Shown here: piece after piece, positions 25,453 to 33,651 of the stretch | Layout of the letters: each line of letters opens with the position of its first letter | Position numbering within the stretch: position 1 is the first letter of the stretch | Assembly (NCBI GenBank): GCA_001507915.1 | Contig: LGER01000001.1 | Span: forward strand, 17,357 to 81,356 | DNA: 64,000 nucleotides | Direction: 5' to 3' | Source: Desulfonauticus sp. 38_4375 | GTDB lineage: Bacteria > Desulfobacterota > Desulfovibrionia > Desulfovibrionales > Desulfonatronovibrionaceae | The notes under the pieces: generated by a model | The model's input: only the letters and a program-made list of their open reading frames with translations | The model's database searches: none | What the model was told of the DNA's origin: nothing | Program-made: the position numbers and the translations under genes

Positions 25453-26634
25453 ATGTTTCAAAAAGTTTTTTTAAAGCCCAAAGAAGAAAAAAGAATCCTC
25501 AAAGGCCACTTGTGGGTCTTCAGCAATGAAATAGATACTCAAAGACATTCTCTAAAAAGCTTTTCTCCAGGAGAAATTGTCCACATCTTTTCTTCTAAAA
25601 ATGATTTTGTAGGCACAGGGTTTATAAATCCTCACAGTTTAATTTGTATAAGAATACTTAGTAGAAAAAAAATAAAAAATTTAGAAGAATTAAAAGAAAT
25701 AATAAAAAGTAAAATTTATTTAGCCTTAGAACTTAGAGAAAATTTATTTTCTAAACCTTATTACAGATTGGTCTTTGGAGAAAGTGATTATTTGCCAGGA
25801 CTTATTATAGATAGATTTGAGCAAACCTTTGTCTTACAAATAAATTCCTTTGGAATGGAAAAAATAACCTCGCTTATTTTAGATAACATTCTGGAAATTT
25901 TTCCTACTGCTTCTATCATTTTAAAAAATGATTCCAAAGCTAGAAAAATGGAAAATTTGCCTTTAGAAGTAAAGGTTATCGGTGCAAAACAAGAAACCCA
26001 AACTGTCCTGGAAAACGATTTAGAATTTTCCTTTCCTTTACTTAAAGGACAAAAAACCGGTTGGTTTTTTGACCAGAGGGAAAATAGGTTGCTAATAAAA
26101 ACAATTTCCAGAGGCAAAAAAGTCCTGGATATATTTTCCTATGTAGGTTCTTTTAGTTTAAATGCACTTGCAGGTGGGGCCAGAGAAGTTGTTGCCCTGG
26201 ATAGGTCCAGCGAAGCACTAGCCTATCTAAAATTAAATGCCCAAAGATATGGTTTTCAGGTAAAAGCCATAAAAGGAGAGGCCTTCAATAGTTTACAAAG
26301 GTTAGCAAGTGAAGGGGAAAAATTTGATTTGATTATTTTAGACCCTCCAGCCCTTATTCCCAGTAAACCTGCCTACAAACAGGGCGTAAAGGCTTACCTG
26401 CGTTATAATCAACTGGCTTTAAGCCTGCTCGCTAAAAAGGGCTTTTTTTATACTGCTTCTTGTTCCTATCATCTAAGCCTTGAAGAACTTCAGAAAATAG
26501 TTAAAGAAGCGGCATATAAAGTTCACAAAAAAGTAAAAATCCTTAAGTATTGTTTTCAAGGGCCAGATCATCCCCTTCACCCCTTTATGCCTGAGACCTT
26601 GTATTTAAAGGGACTATTTTGCTATGTGGAATAA
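25453..26634 (+). CDS. rlmI: 23S rRNA (cytosine) methyltransferase RlmI-family
   Basis: A 393-residue class I rRNA m5C methyltransferase. The N-terminal part (VFLKPKEEKRILKGHLWVF) is a PUA domain; the middle has TGWFFDQRENR; the SAM site is VLDIFSYVGSFSLNALAGGA with the acidic residue in ALDRS; and the catalytic block is FDLIILDPPALIPSK followed by TASCSYHL. This order matches RlmI/YccW, which methylates C1962 of 23S rRNA in E. coli. The ATG follows GGAAAG. The suhB-type gene starts 12 bases after its stop, so both are likely co-transcribed. Confidence 0.9.
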   Translation: MFQKVFLKPKEEKRILKGHLWVFSNEIDTQRHSLKSFSPGEIVHIFSSKNDFVGTGFINPHSLICIRILSRKKIKNLEELKEIIKSKIYLALELRENLFSKPYYRLVFGESDYLPGLIIDRFEQTFVLQINSFGMEKITSLILDNILEIFPTASIILKNDSKARKMENLPLEVKVIGAKQETQTVLENDLEFSFPLLKGQKTGWFFDQRENRLLIKTISRGKKVLDIFSYVGSFSLNALAGGAREVVALDRSSEALAYLKLNAQRYGFQVKAIKGEAFNSLQRLASEGEKFDLIILDPPALIPSKPAYKQGVKAYLRYNQLALSLLAKKGFFYTASCSYHLSLEELQKIVKEAAYKVHKKVKILKYCFQGPDHPLHPFMPETLYLKGLFCYVE

Positions 26635-26646
26635 AAGGAGTTTAAA

Positions 26647-27414
26647 ATGAAAAACTGGGAAAAGGTAAAGGAATTGGTTTTGGAAGCTGGTGAGATTGTT
26701 AAAAGAAACTGGCTTAAGCCTCGCGAAATCAACTTTAAGGGAGAGATTGACTTAGTAACCAATACAGACCTGGAAGTGGAAAAATTTTTGACCTGGAATT
26801 TAAAACAACTTTTTCCTCAGGCCTCTTTTTTGGCAGAAGAAAGCGCTCTTCACCTTACCCTGGGAGAAGAAACTTTTATCCTGGACCCTTTAGACGGCAC
26901 TACCAATTTTGCCCATGGTTTTCCCTTTGTGGCCATTTCCCTGGCTTATGCCTATCAAAAAGAGATTGTGGCTTCCTTTTTGTATCTGCCTATTTTAAAC
27001 GAACTCTTTTTGGCTCAAAAAGGTGAAGGGGCTTTTTTAAATGAAAAGCCTATATCTGTCTCTAAAGAAAGGGATTTAAACAAAAGCCTTATTGCCACAG
27101 GCTTTCCCTATTCCATCAGGCAAGAAGTAGATGAAGTCCTAAGCTGGATGAAAAAAATACTTCTCCACACCCAGGGGCTAAGGAGGGCAGGAGCTGCTGC
27201 TATTGATTTAGCTTATGTAGCTTGTGGCAGGTTTGAAGGTTTTTATGAAGTGGGCTTAAAACCCTGGGATACTGCTGCAGGCTGGCTTTTGGTAGAAGAA
27301 GCAGGAGGCAAAGTTTCTACCTTTGCCAATAAACCCTATGAACTGGGGCATAGAGAAATTTTAGCCACTAATGGCCTCATTCACTCAGACTTAAGTAAGT
27401 TGCTTACTTCTTGA
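26647..27414 (+). CDS. suhB: inositol monophosphatase family protein (SuhB-like)
   Basis: A 255-residue Mg-dependent phosphatase of the IMPase family. The metal-binding motifs are visible: LAEES near residue 61, ILDPLDGTTNFAHGFP at about 79-94, and GLRRAGAAAIDLAYVACGRFEGF followed by LKPWDTAAGWLLVEEAGG. In E. coli SuhB hydrolyses inositol phosphate and also binds the transcription antitermination complex. It sits 12 bases after rlmI. Substrate in this organism is unknown. Confidence 0.92.
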   Translation: MKNWEKVKELVLEAGEIVKRNWLKPREINFKGEIDLVTNTDLEVEKFLTWNLKQLFPQASFLAEESALHLTLGEETFILDPLDGTTNFAHGFPFVAISLAYAYQKEIVASFLYLPILNELFLAQKGEGAFLNEKPISVSKERDLNKSLIATGFPYSIRQEVDEVLSWMKKILLHTQGLRRAGAAAIDLAYVACGRFEGFYEVGLKPWDTAAGWLLVEEAGGKVSTFANKPYELGHREILATNGLIHSDLSKLLTS

Positions 27415-27423
27415 TTTTTTTAA

Positions 27424-27452
27424 TTGACAAAAAGCACAAGAAAATATAAAAG
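27424..27452 (+). promoter_or_regulatory. putative promoter of tRNA-Pro
   Basis: TTGACA (27424-27429) is followed by TATAAA (27445-27450, 15-base spacing) or TAAAAG (27447-27452, 17 bases), just upstream of the tRNA at 27466. Confidence 0.5.
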
Positions 27453-27465
27453 GCATACCTCTTTA

Positions 27466-27542
27466 CGGGAAGTGGCGCAGCCTGGTAGCGCACCTGCCTT
27501 GGGAGCAGGGGGTCGCTGGTTCAAATCCAGTCTTCCCGACCA
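27466..27542 (+). tRNA. tRNA-Pro (anticodon UGG)
   Basis: A 77-base cloverleaf with encoded CCA. Acceptor CGGGAAG pairs with CTTCCCG; the anticodon stem CCTGC/GCAGG holds the loop CTTGGGA, anticodon TGG; the T arm is CTGG-TTCAAAT-CCAG. A terminator follows directly. Confidence 0.95.
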
Positions 27543-27548
27543 GACAGT

Positions 27549-27575
27549 AAGGCCCTTTTTTAAAGGGCCTTTTCT
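27549..27575. terminator. terminator after tRNA-Pro, also used by the opposing gene
   Basis: Perfect arms AAGGCCCTTT (27549-27558) and AAAGGGCCTT (27562-27571) with a T-rich tail (27570-27581) on the plus strand. It reaches into the last codons of the minus-strand gene ending at 27560. Confidence 0.8.
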
Positions 27576-28057
27576 TTTTTTATCTCCTTTTTTATTTCCT
27601 TGATTTCCTCAAGAAGCTTTTCTTTACAAGTGGGGCATACTCCATGGGTAAATTTGGTATGGGTATGTTTGCTAAAATATTCTTCTACCCGTTCCCAATA
27701 ACCCTTATCTGTTCTTATTTTTTTACAATAGGCACAAATGGGAATAACCTCTCTTAATTCAGCTACTTCTTCCCAGGCTTTTTGTAATTGTTCCTTTTGT
27801 TTTTTTAGTTTCTGATTCATTCTAACTAAAAATACCAAAAGAAGAACCACCCAAACCATGGCTACTATTAGCCATTCATCCAATTCCCAGGACTCATGTT
27901 TTTGAGAAAACCGTAGAAATCGCTCCAAAATATCATACTTAGAAGAAACCAGAAAAGTAATTATCCCGGTGAGAATAAATAAAAGAATCTCTTTGGCTAA
28001 AAATTTAAGCTTAAATATTCCACGCTGTTTAGCTGAAAACTTATCCTTTTCTGGCAT
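27560..28057 (-). CDS. two-TM membrane protein with C-terminal CxxC/CPTC zinc-finger-like domain
   Basis: The protein (165 residues from the ATG at 28055-28057; an upstream TTG at 28111 would give 183) has two hydrophobic segments, a charged coiled-coil stretch, and then a domain PICAYCKKIRTDKGYW...FTHGVCPTCKEKL. That domain, with CxxC and CPxC pairs, is usually seen at the C terminus of response regulators and PAS-containing signalling proteins in delta-proteobacteria. Here there is no receiver, PAS or kinase domain, so it is a stand-alone membrane-anchored version. Function unknown; zinc or redox sensing is possible. Ribosome site is weak for either start. Confidence 0.7.
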   Translation of the reverse strand: MPEKDKFSAKQRGIFKLKFLAKEILLFILTGIITFLVSSKYDILERFLRFSQKHESWELDEWLIVAMVWVVLLLVFLVRMNQKLKKQKEQLQKAWEEVAELREVIPICAYCKKIRTDKGYWERVEEYFSKHTHTKFTHGVCPTCKEKLLEEIKEIKKEIKKEKAL

Positions 28058-28127
28058 ATATTTTAATGTCCCTTTGCTTTTTCCCTGGGCAATAAGCAAA
28101 AACACCAACAAAAAACAAGTAGGATTT

Positions 28128-28592
28128 TTAAAGGGAGATAAACTCCATTTCTGGTACTTCTTGTTCCCAGGAAACTAAAGCCAGGGTACCATTAAAGGCA
28201 AGACTACCTGGATTTAGCAAATAGGTCTGCTTAACCTTCTTCCACAAAGGAGTATGGGTGTGACCAAAACAGATTAGATTGGTATCTGGAGGAAAAAGTG
28301 GGAGTAGATCTTCTGGGTTTCTACCCAGGTTGGACACTCCATAACCATGGATAATCCCTATTTTTTTATTCTGGTGGCAAACTACCTTTTTTTCTTCTAA
28401 GCTAAAAAAATCACAATTTCCCTTTATCCCCACAAAATTGGGAAAACTATTTAAGTAGTGATAAATTTCTTCTCCTGTATAATCCCCGCAGTGAATAAGC
28501 AAATCACAATCCTGCAGAAACTTTTCCACTATTTGCACAAAATCCGCAGAAACCTGATAGAGATGAGTATCTGAAATAACCCCTATTTTCAT
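28128..28592 (-). CDS. YfcE/MJ0936-family metallophosphoesterase
   Basis: A 154-residue calcineurin-like phosphodiesterase. The metal-ligand motifs appear in order: GVISDTHL at 4-11, HCGDYTG, GNCDFF, HGYG and GHTHTP. Family members cleave phosphodiesters in vitro; the in vivo substrate is unknown. It overlaps the upstream regulator gene by four bases (ATGA-type), implying translational coupling. Confidence 0.92.
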   Translation of the reverse strand: MKIGVISDTHLYQVSADFVQIVEKFLQDCDLLIHCGDYTGEEIYHYLNSFPNFVGIKGNCDFFSLEEKKVVCHQNKKIGIIHGYGVSNLGRNPEDLLPLFPPDTNLICFGHTHTPLWKKVKQTYLLNPGSLAFNGTLALVSWEQEVPEMEFISL

Positions 28593-29944
28593 TTTTCTAT
28601 TCCTGTTTTTTCCAGTCTATAGCGCAATTGTCTAAGATTTAACCCCAGCAAGCTAGCTGCTTCACTTTTACTTGCAGTGCGCTGTAAGGCAACCAACAAG
28701 ATTTCTTTTTCCTTCTGGAGCAAATAGTCATCCAGGCTAATCTTACCTGCCAGCACCTCTTCCACTTCCATTTTCCTTTGATTCTCGTATTCATAAACAA
28801 TTAAAGAACTGGCTTGAATAAATTCTGTGCTTTCAAGGGCCACTGCTCTTTCCACTATGTTTTCCAGTTCTCTAACATTACCAGGATAATTATAGCTTTT
28901 TATCTTTTCTAAGGCCTCAGGAGTAAAACCTTGAATATTCTTCTTCTGCTCCTTTACTGCTCGTTGCAGGAAATACTCAGCCAGCAAAACCACATCCTCT
29001 TCCCGTTCTCTTAAAGGAGGTAAGTTGATAATAACTCCACTTAACCTATAAAATAGGTCTTCTCGAAAATCTCCCTGGGCTACCATTTCCAGGATATTTT
29101 GATTGGTGGCAGCAATAAAACGAACATCCAGTTTTCGCTCCTCGCTACTTCCCAGGGGACGAAAGGTCTTTTCCTGTAAACATCTAAGGAGCTTTACCTG
29201 TACCCCAGGAGCTAACTCTCCCACTTCATCTAAAAAAACAGTCCCACCCTGGGCTTCTTCTAAAAGTCCCTTTCGGGCCCTATCTGCTCCAGTAAACGCC
29301 CCCTTTTTATAGCCAAAAAGCTCACTTTCAATAAGGGTATCTGGAAGCCCGCCGCAATTTATAGGCACAAAGGGTGCCTTTTGACGGGGACTGGCTTCAT
29401 GAATGGCCCTGGCCACAATTTCTTTGCCTGTACCTGACTCTCCAGTAATTAAAATATTGATGTTGGTGGGGCTAACCCTTTCTATAAGCTTAAAAACCTC
29501 CTGCATCTTGGCACATTGGCCAATAATGCGGCCAAAGTAACCTTTGACTTTGTTTTTAAGTAAGATATTTTCTCTGCGTAATCTTTTTTCCTCTAAAATT
29601 CGCTCTATGGAAAAGAAAAGCTCGGTCAGGTCAAAGGGTTTGGGTAAATAGTCCACTGCCCCCAGTTTTATGGCTTCTACTGCACTCTGAGTTTCAGCAA
29701 AGGCCGTTATCATCAACACAGGTAGTTCTGGATAAACCTTTTTAATCTCTTTTAAGACCTCCAGGCCACTTTCCTGCCCAAGCTTCAGGTCTAATAAGAC
29801 AATATCTATGGGATACTCGTTTAAGTGTTCCCAGGCTTCTTTACTATCAGCAGCCAGGTAAACCAGCCATTTCTTTTTTTTACAGGCTATTTCCAGCACT
29901 TCCCTTAAACTGGGGTCGTCATCTACCACCAGAATTCTGGCCAT
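28589..29944 (-). CDS. NtrC-family sigma-54-dependent response regulator
   Basis: A 451-residue regulator with a receiver domain (phospho-acceptor D52 in LLDLKLG), an AAA+ domain with Walker A GESGTGKE at 168-175 and the sigma-54 contact loop GAFTGA at 215-220, Walker B in GGTVFLDEVGEL, and a C-terminal Fis-type helix-turn-helix (EAASLLGLNLRQLRYRLEK). It should activate sigma-54 promoters on phosphorylation. No kinase is adjacent; the split NtrB-like kinase at 4308-5940 is of the right class but unlinked. It follows pyrC by one base. Confidence 0.95.
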   Translation of the reverse strand: MARILVVDDDPSLREVLEIACKKKKWLVYLAADSKEAWEHLNEYPIDIVLLDLKLGQESGLEVLKEIKKVYPELPVLMITAFAETQSAVEAIKLGAVDYLPKPFDLTELFFSIERILEEKRLRRENILLKNKVKGYFGRIIGQCAKMQEVFKLIERVSPTNINILITGESGTGKEIVARAIHEASPRQKAPFVPINCGGLPDTLIESELFGYKKGAFTGADRARKGLLEEAQGGTVFLDEVGELAPGVQVKLLRCLQEKTFRPLGSSEERKLDVRFIAATNQNILEMVAQGDFREDLFYRLSGVIINLPPLREREEDVVLLAEYFLQRAVKEQKKNIQGFTPEALEKIKSYNYPGNVRELENIVERAVALESTEFIQASSLIVYEYENQRKMEVEEVLAGKISLDDYLLQKEKEILLVALQRTASKSEAASLLGLNLRQLRYRLEKTGIEK

Positions 29945-31216
29945 TTATTTATCCTCATAGACAAGTTTGCCTTCTAAAAAATGATACTTTACCTTGCCCC
30001 TTAAAGTCTGCCCCCAAAAAGGAGTATTTTTTCCTTTAGAATACATGGTCTTTTCACTTACTACCCATTTTTTACTTTCATCTACCAGGATAAAATCAGC
30101 CCTATCACCCGGTTTAAAGGAATTAAAATTCAAATTAAACAAAGTTGCAGGTGTTTCTGCCCAAAGCCTTATAAGGTCTTGCTCTTGAAGTTGCCCCTGT
30201 CTTTTTAGTTCCAGACTCAAAGCCAGGGCTGTGTCCAGACCAGAAATACCATTGGGAGCCTGAGCCAGAGGCACTTCCTTTTCAAAGTCAGCATGAGGCG
30301 CATGATCAGTAACCAGAATATCAATAACTCCTGTTCTTAACGCAGCCAATAAGGCCTGCCTATCTTCTTCTGTGCGTAAAGGAGGATTGACCTTGGCCAG
30401 GGTATTGTAATCTGCCAAAATCTCTTCAGTAAGGAGCAAATAGTGTGGACAGGTCTCAGCACTTACGGGAATACCTTTTTCCTTGGCCCAGGCAATTAAC
30501 TCGACAGATTCCTTACAACTGATGTGCGCTAAGTGCAGAGGAATATCCAGATAAGCAGCCAAAAGAATGTCCCTGGCCACCTGCAAACTCTCAGCTACCG
30601 TAGGAATACCCTTTAGTCCCAGGTAAGAAGACATTTTTCCTTCATTTATAACGCCAGCTTCACTTAAATCAGGGTCCTCACAGTGATCAATTACCAGAAG
30701 CCCAAGGTCATGGGCATATTCCACACAGCGCCTAAAAAGTTCATTGTTTTTTACAGGCAAACCATCATTGGAAAAGGCTTTACACCCTGCTTGAGCCAGT
30801 TCCCCTAAGGGAGCCATTTCCTCTCCCTGTAAGCCCCTGGTAAGCGCACCCACCGGATGCAAAGACGGCCCTGAGGGATAAAGTTCTCTGGCCCGAGTGA
30901 GCATAAACTCGGTCACACTGGCCTTATCATTTACGGGATTGGTATTGGCCATAGCCAAAACCTGGCCAAAGCCACCAGCTAAAGCTGCCTTTAACCCGCT
31001 TTCAATATCTTCCTTATATTCAAAACCAGGCTCTCTTAAATGCACATGGGCATCAATAAAACTGGGAAAAAGGGTACATCCCTGCCCATCAAAAACCGGT
31101 ACTCCTTCTATGCTTAAATCCTTAAAGGAAAGCTCTGCAATCTTACCCTCTTTTATACCTAAAAATACCCTTTGGCCCAAAAATTTAATATTGTTAATTA
31201 CTAAATCAAAATTCAT
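29945..31216 (-). CDS. pyrC: dihydroorotase PyrC
   Basis: PyrC cyclises carbamoyl aspartate to dihydroorotate in pyrimidine synthesis. The 423-residue protein has the metal site DAHVHLREPGFEYKEDIESG near residue 54, the HCEDPDL and HLAHISC segments with metal-binding His residues, and DHAPHADFEKE with the catalytic Asp, so it looks active rather than a PyrX-type pseudo-enzyme. It follows pyrB by 13 bases with a GGAGAG ribosome site, the common pyrBC arrangement. Confidence 0.95.
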   Translation of the reverse strand: MNFDLVINNIKFLGQRVFLGIKEGKIAELSFKDLSIEGVPVFDGQGCTLFPSFIDAHVHLREPGFEYKEDIESGLKAALAGGFGQVLAMANTNPVNDKASVTEFMLTRARELYPSGPSLHPVGALTRGLQGEEMAPLGELAQAGCKAFSNDGLPVKNNELFRRCVEYAHDLGLLVIDHCEDPDLSEAGVINEGKMSSYLGLKGIPTVAESLQVARDILLAAYLDIPLHLAHISCKESVELIAWAKEKGIPVSAETCPHYLLLTEEILADYNTLAKVNPPLRTEEDRQALLAALRTGVIDILVTDHAPHADFEKEVPLAQAPNGISGLDTALALSLELKRQGQLQEQDLIRLWAETPATLFNLNFNSFKPGDRADFILVDESKKWVVSEKTMYSKGKNTPFWGQTLRGKVKYHFLEGKLVYEDK

Positions 31217-31229
31217 AACCTTTCTCTCC

Positions 31230-32150
31230 TTAGGCGCCCACTAAATAAAGATACAACAAGGCCATTCTTACTGCCACCCCAGAGTGCACTTGCTCTAAAA
31301 TGAGGCTTTTCTGGCTATCGGCAAGCTCAGAATTTATTTCCACCCCTCTGTTCATAGGACCAGGATGCATGACCTTTGCTCCAGGTCTGGCTAGTTTTAA
31401 ATGCTTCAGGCCTAAACCATAACGCCAGCTATATTCCCTTAAATCTGGCAACAGCCCCTTTTCCTGACGCTCCAGTTGTAAACGCAAACAAATAATAAGA
31501 TCTACTCCTTTTACAGCCTCCTCTAAAGAAGAGTACACCTTTACCGGCCAGGTATCCACCCTGGGAGGCAAAAGGGTCCTGGGAGCACAAAGCCTAACCC
31601 TGGCACCCAGCTTGGTAAAAAGTTTTACATCCGATCTGGCTACCCTACTATGGGCAATATCTCCCACAATCAAAATCTCTCTTCCTGCCAACTCCCCCCA
31701 TTCTTCTTTTAGGGTAAAACCGTCCAAAAGAGCCTGAGTGGGATGGGCGTGCCAACCATCTCCAGCATTAATCACAGAACAATTAAGCTTGCTGGCAATA
31801 AATGCAGCTGCGCCACTAAACTGGTGCCTAATCACTATACAATCTGGCCGCATGGCCTGCAAAGTCAAAACCGTGTCCTTTAAGCTTTCTCCTTTTAACA
31901 GGCTACTTCCACTCTTACTTAAAGAAAAGGTATCTGCAGATAACCTTTTTCCAGCTATATCAAAAGAAACCCTGGTCCTGGTGGAAGGCTCAGCAAAAAA
32001 CAACACCACAGATTTACCCTTTAAGGTGGGAACCTTTTTTACCGGCCTGTTATTTATTTCTTTAAAATTCCTGGCCAGTTCAAATATATGCTCAATCTCT
32101 TCTTTTTCCAGTTGATCCACATCCAGCAAATGCTTATGTCTCCAGTGCAT
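31230..32150 (-). CDS. pyrB: aspartate carbamoyltransferase catalytic subunit PyrB
   Basis: PyrB joins carbamoyl phosphate and aspartate. In 306 residues it shows the carbamoyl phosphate site STRTRVSFD near residues 56-64, [18 protein letters not shown] and the late [11 protein letters not shown]. No regulatory pyrI gene is adjacent. AAGGAG lies about ten bases before the ATG at 32148-32150. It is divergent from rimO. Confidence 0.96.
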   Translation of the reverse strand: MHWRHKHLLDVDQLEKEEIEHIFELARNFKEINNRPVKKVPTLKGKSVVLFFAEPSTRTRVSFDIAGKRLSADTFSLSKSGSSLLKGESLKDTVLTLQAMRPDCIVIRHQFSGAAAFIASKLNCSVINAGDGWHAHPTQALLDGFTLKEEWGELAGREILIVGDIAHSRVARSDVKLFTKLGARVRLCAPRTLLPPRVDTWPVKVYSSLEEAVKGVDLIICLRLQLERQEKGLLPDLREYSWRYGLGLKHLKLARPGAKVMHPGPMNRGVEINSELADSQKSLILEQVHSGVAVRMALLYLYLVGA

Positions 32151-32230
32151 AAAAACTTGACTCCTTTGGGTTAAAAGTTAAAAGTCGAGCTTTGCTTAAA
32201 TCTTTTAGGAAATAACTTAATTTATCTCAA

Positions 32231-33535
32231 ATGAAAAGAACAAATTCCCATCCAGCCAAACCAGGCCTGAAGGTCATTAGTCTGGGCTGCCCTAAAAACC
32301 TGGTGGACACTGAAAAAATCCTGGGTATCCTGGTCACACATTTTATCCTGGTGGAAGATTTAAACCAGGCTCAACTGGTCCTTATCAATACCTGCTCTTT
32401 TATCCAGCCAGCCATTGAAGAATCTCTGGAAAATATTTGCGAGGTAATTGCCAGCACTAGACATCTGTCTCCAAAACCCAAAATAGTGCTTACTGGTTGT
32501 CTGGTTAATCGCTATTTTCAGGAAATAAAACAGGAATTTCCTGAAGTAGATTTAATCCTTCCCATTGCAGAACAAAAAAATATTTATCATCATTTAAAAA
32601 CTTTTTTCCCCGAGCTTAGAACCAGTCAGCAAAGATTAATCACAACTCCTGCTTATGCCTATCTCAAAATAAGTGAAGGCTGTAATAATAGATGTTCTTT
32701 TTGCACTATACCCAGGATTAGAGGAAAACTTAAATCTGTTCCTCAAGAATTAGTACTTCAAGAAGCAAAAGAATTAGAAAAAGCAAAAATAAAAGAAGTG
32801 GTGATTGTTGCCCAGGATAGTACGTCCTATGGAAAGGATCTGGGCTATAAAGATGGACTTATTACTCTTTTACACAAATTAAGTGAGTTTGATTTTCAAT
32901 GGATACGCTTGCTCTACCTATATCCTTCAGGAATAGATAAAAATTTACTGCAAATCATAAAAAACAATCCCAAAATCTTACCCTATTTTGACTTACCCTT
33001 ACAGCATTCTCATCCGGATATTCTCCAGCAAATGGGAAGACCTTTTAAAAAAGACCCTCAGCTAATTATTGACCAAATTAGAGAGATTTTGCCTCAAGCC
33101 AGTCTTAGAACTACTTTTATCGTGGGATTCCCAGGAGAAACCAGCAAACACTTTGAACATCTGGTCCATTTTGTAGAAAAAAATAGGTTTAATCACCTGG
33201 GTGTATTTACCTTTTTTAAAGAAGAGGGCACACGGGCAGCTAAATTAGAAAGGCAAGTAAGTGCTCAGGAAAAAATAAAAAGAAAGCAAATTATAATGCA
33301 ATTACAAAGTAAAATCAGTGCTCAAATCCTAAAACAATGGGAAGGTAAAAGTTTAGAGGTTATTATTGATAGGAAAAATCCGGAATGGCCTACCCTTTTT
33401 GAAGGTAGAGCCTGGTTTCAGGCTCCAGAAATAGATGGTCTTACTTACGTAAGTGGAGAAAATATAAAAGTGGGAGAATTTTACCAGGCTCAAATAGAGG
33501 AAACTAAAGTCTATGATTTGGTGGGATTGGTTTAA
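32231..33535 (+). CDS. rimO: ribosomal protein S12 methylthiotransferase RimO
   Basis: RimO is a radical SAM enzyme that adds a methylthio group to an Asp of ribosomal protein S12. The 434-residue protein has the N-terminal cluster region VISLGCPKNLVDTE with further Cys in NTCSF and TGCLV, the radical SAM motif CNNRCSFC, and a C-terminal TRAM domain (from about residue 365). The SLGCPKNxVD signature separates RimO from MiaB. The Shine-Dalgarno sequence before ATG 32231 is weak (AGGA about 20 bases upstream). Confidence 0.95.
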   Translation: MKRTNSHPAKPGLKVISLGCPKNLVDTEKILGILVTHFILVEDLNQAQLVLINTCSFIQPAIEESLENICEVIASTRHLSPKPKIVLTGCLVNRYFQEIKQEFPEVDLILPIAEQKNIYHHLKTFFPELRTSQQRLITTPAYAYLKISEGCNNRCSFCTIPRIRGKLKSVPQELVLQEAKELEKAKIKEVVIVAQDSTSYGKDLGYKDGLITLLHKLSEFDFQWIRLLYLYPSGIDKNLLQIIKNNPKILPYFDLPLQHSHPDILQQMGRPFKKDPQLIIDQIREILPQASLRTTFIVGFPGETSKHFEHLVHFVEKNRFNHLGVFTFFKEEGTRAAKLERQVSAQEKIKRKQIIMQLQSKISAQILKQWEGKSLEVIIDRKNPEWPTLFEGRAWFQAPEIDGLTYVSGENIKVGEFYQAQIEETKVYDLVGLV

Positions 33536-33651
33536 TTCTTTTAATTGTCTAAGCAAATTAAAAATATTTATTTATTTAAATTAGTAGTTGTCTTTTAGGT
33601 CTGTCTTTGCTAGAAGGCCTGGAATATATCGTTTGTGTAGGGGGTTTTTTT

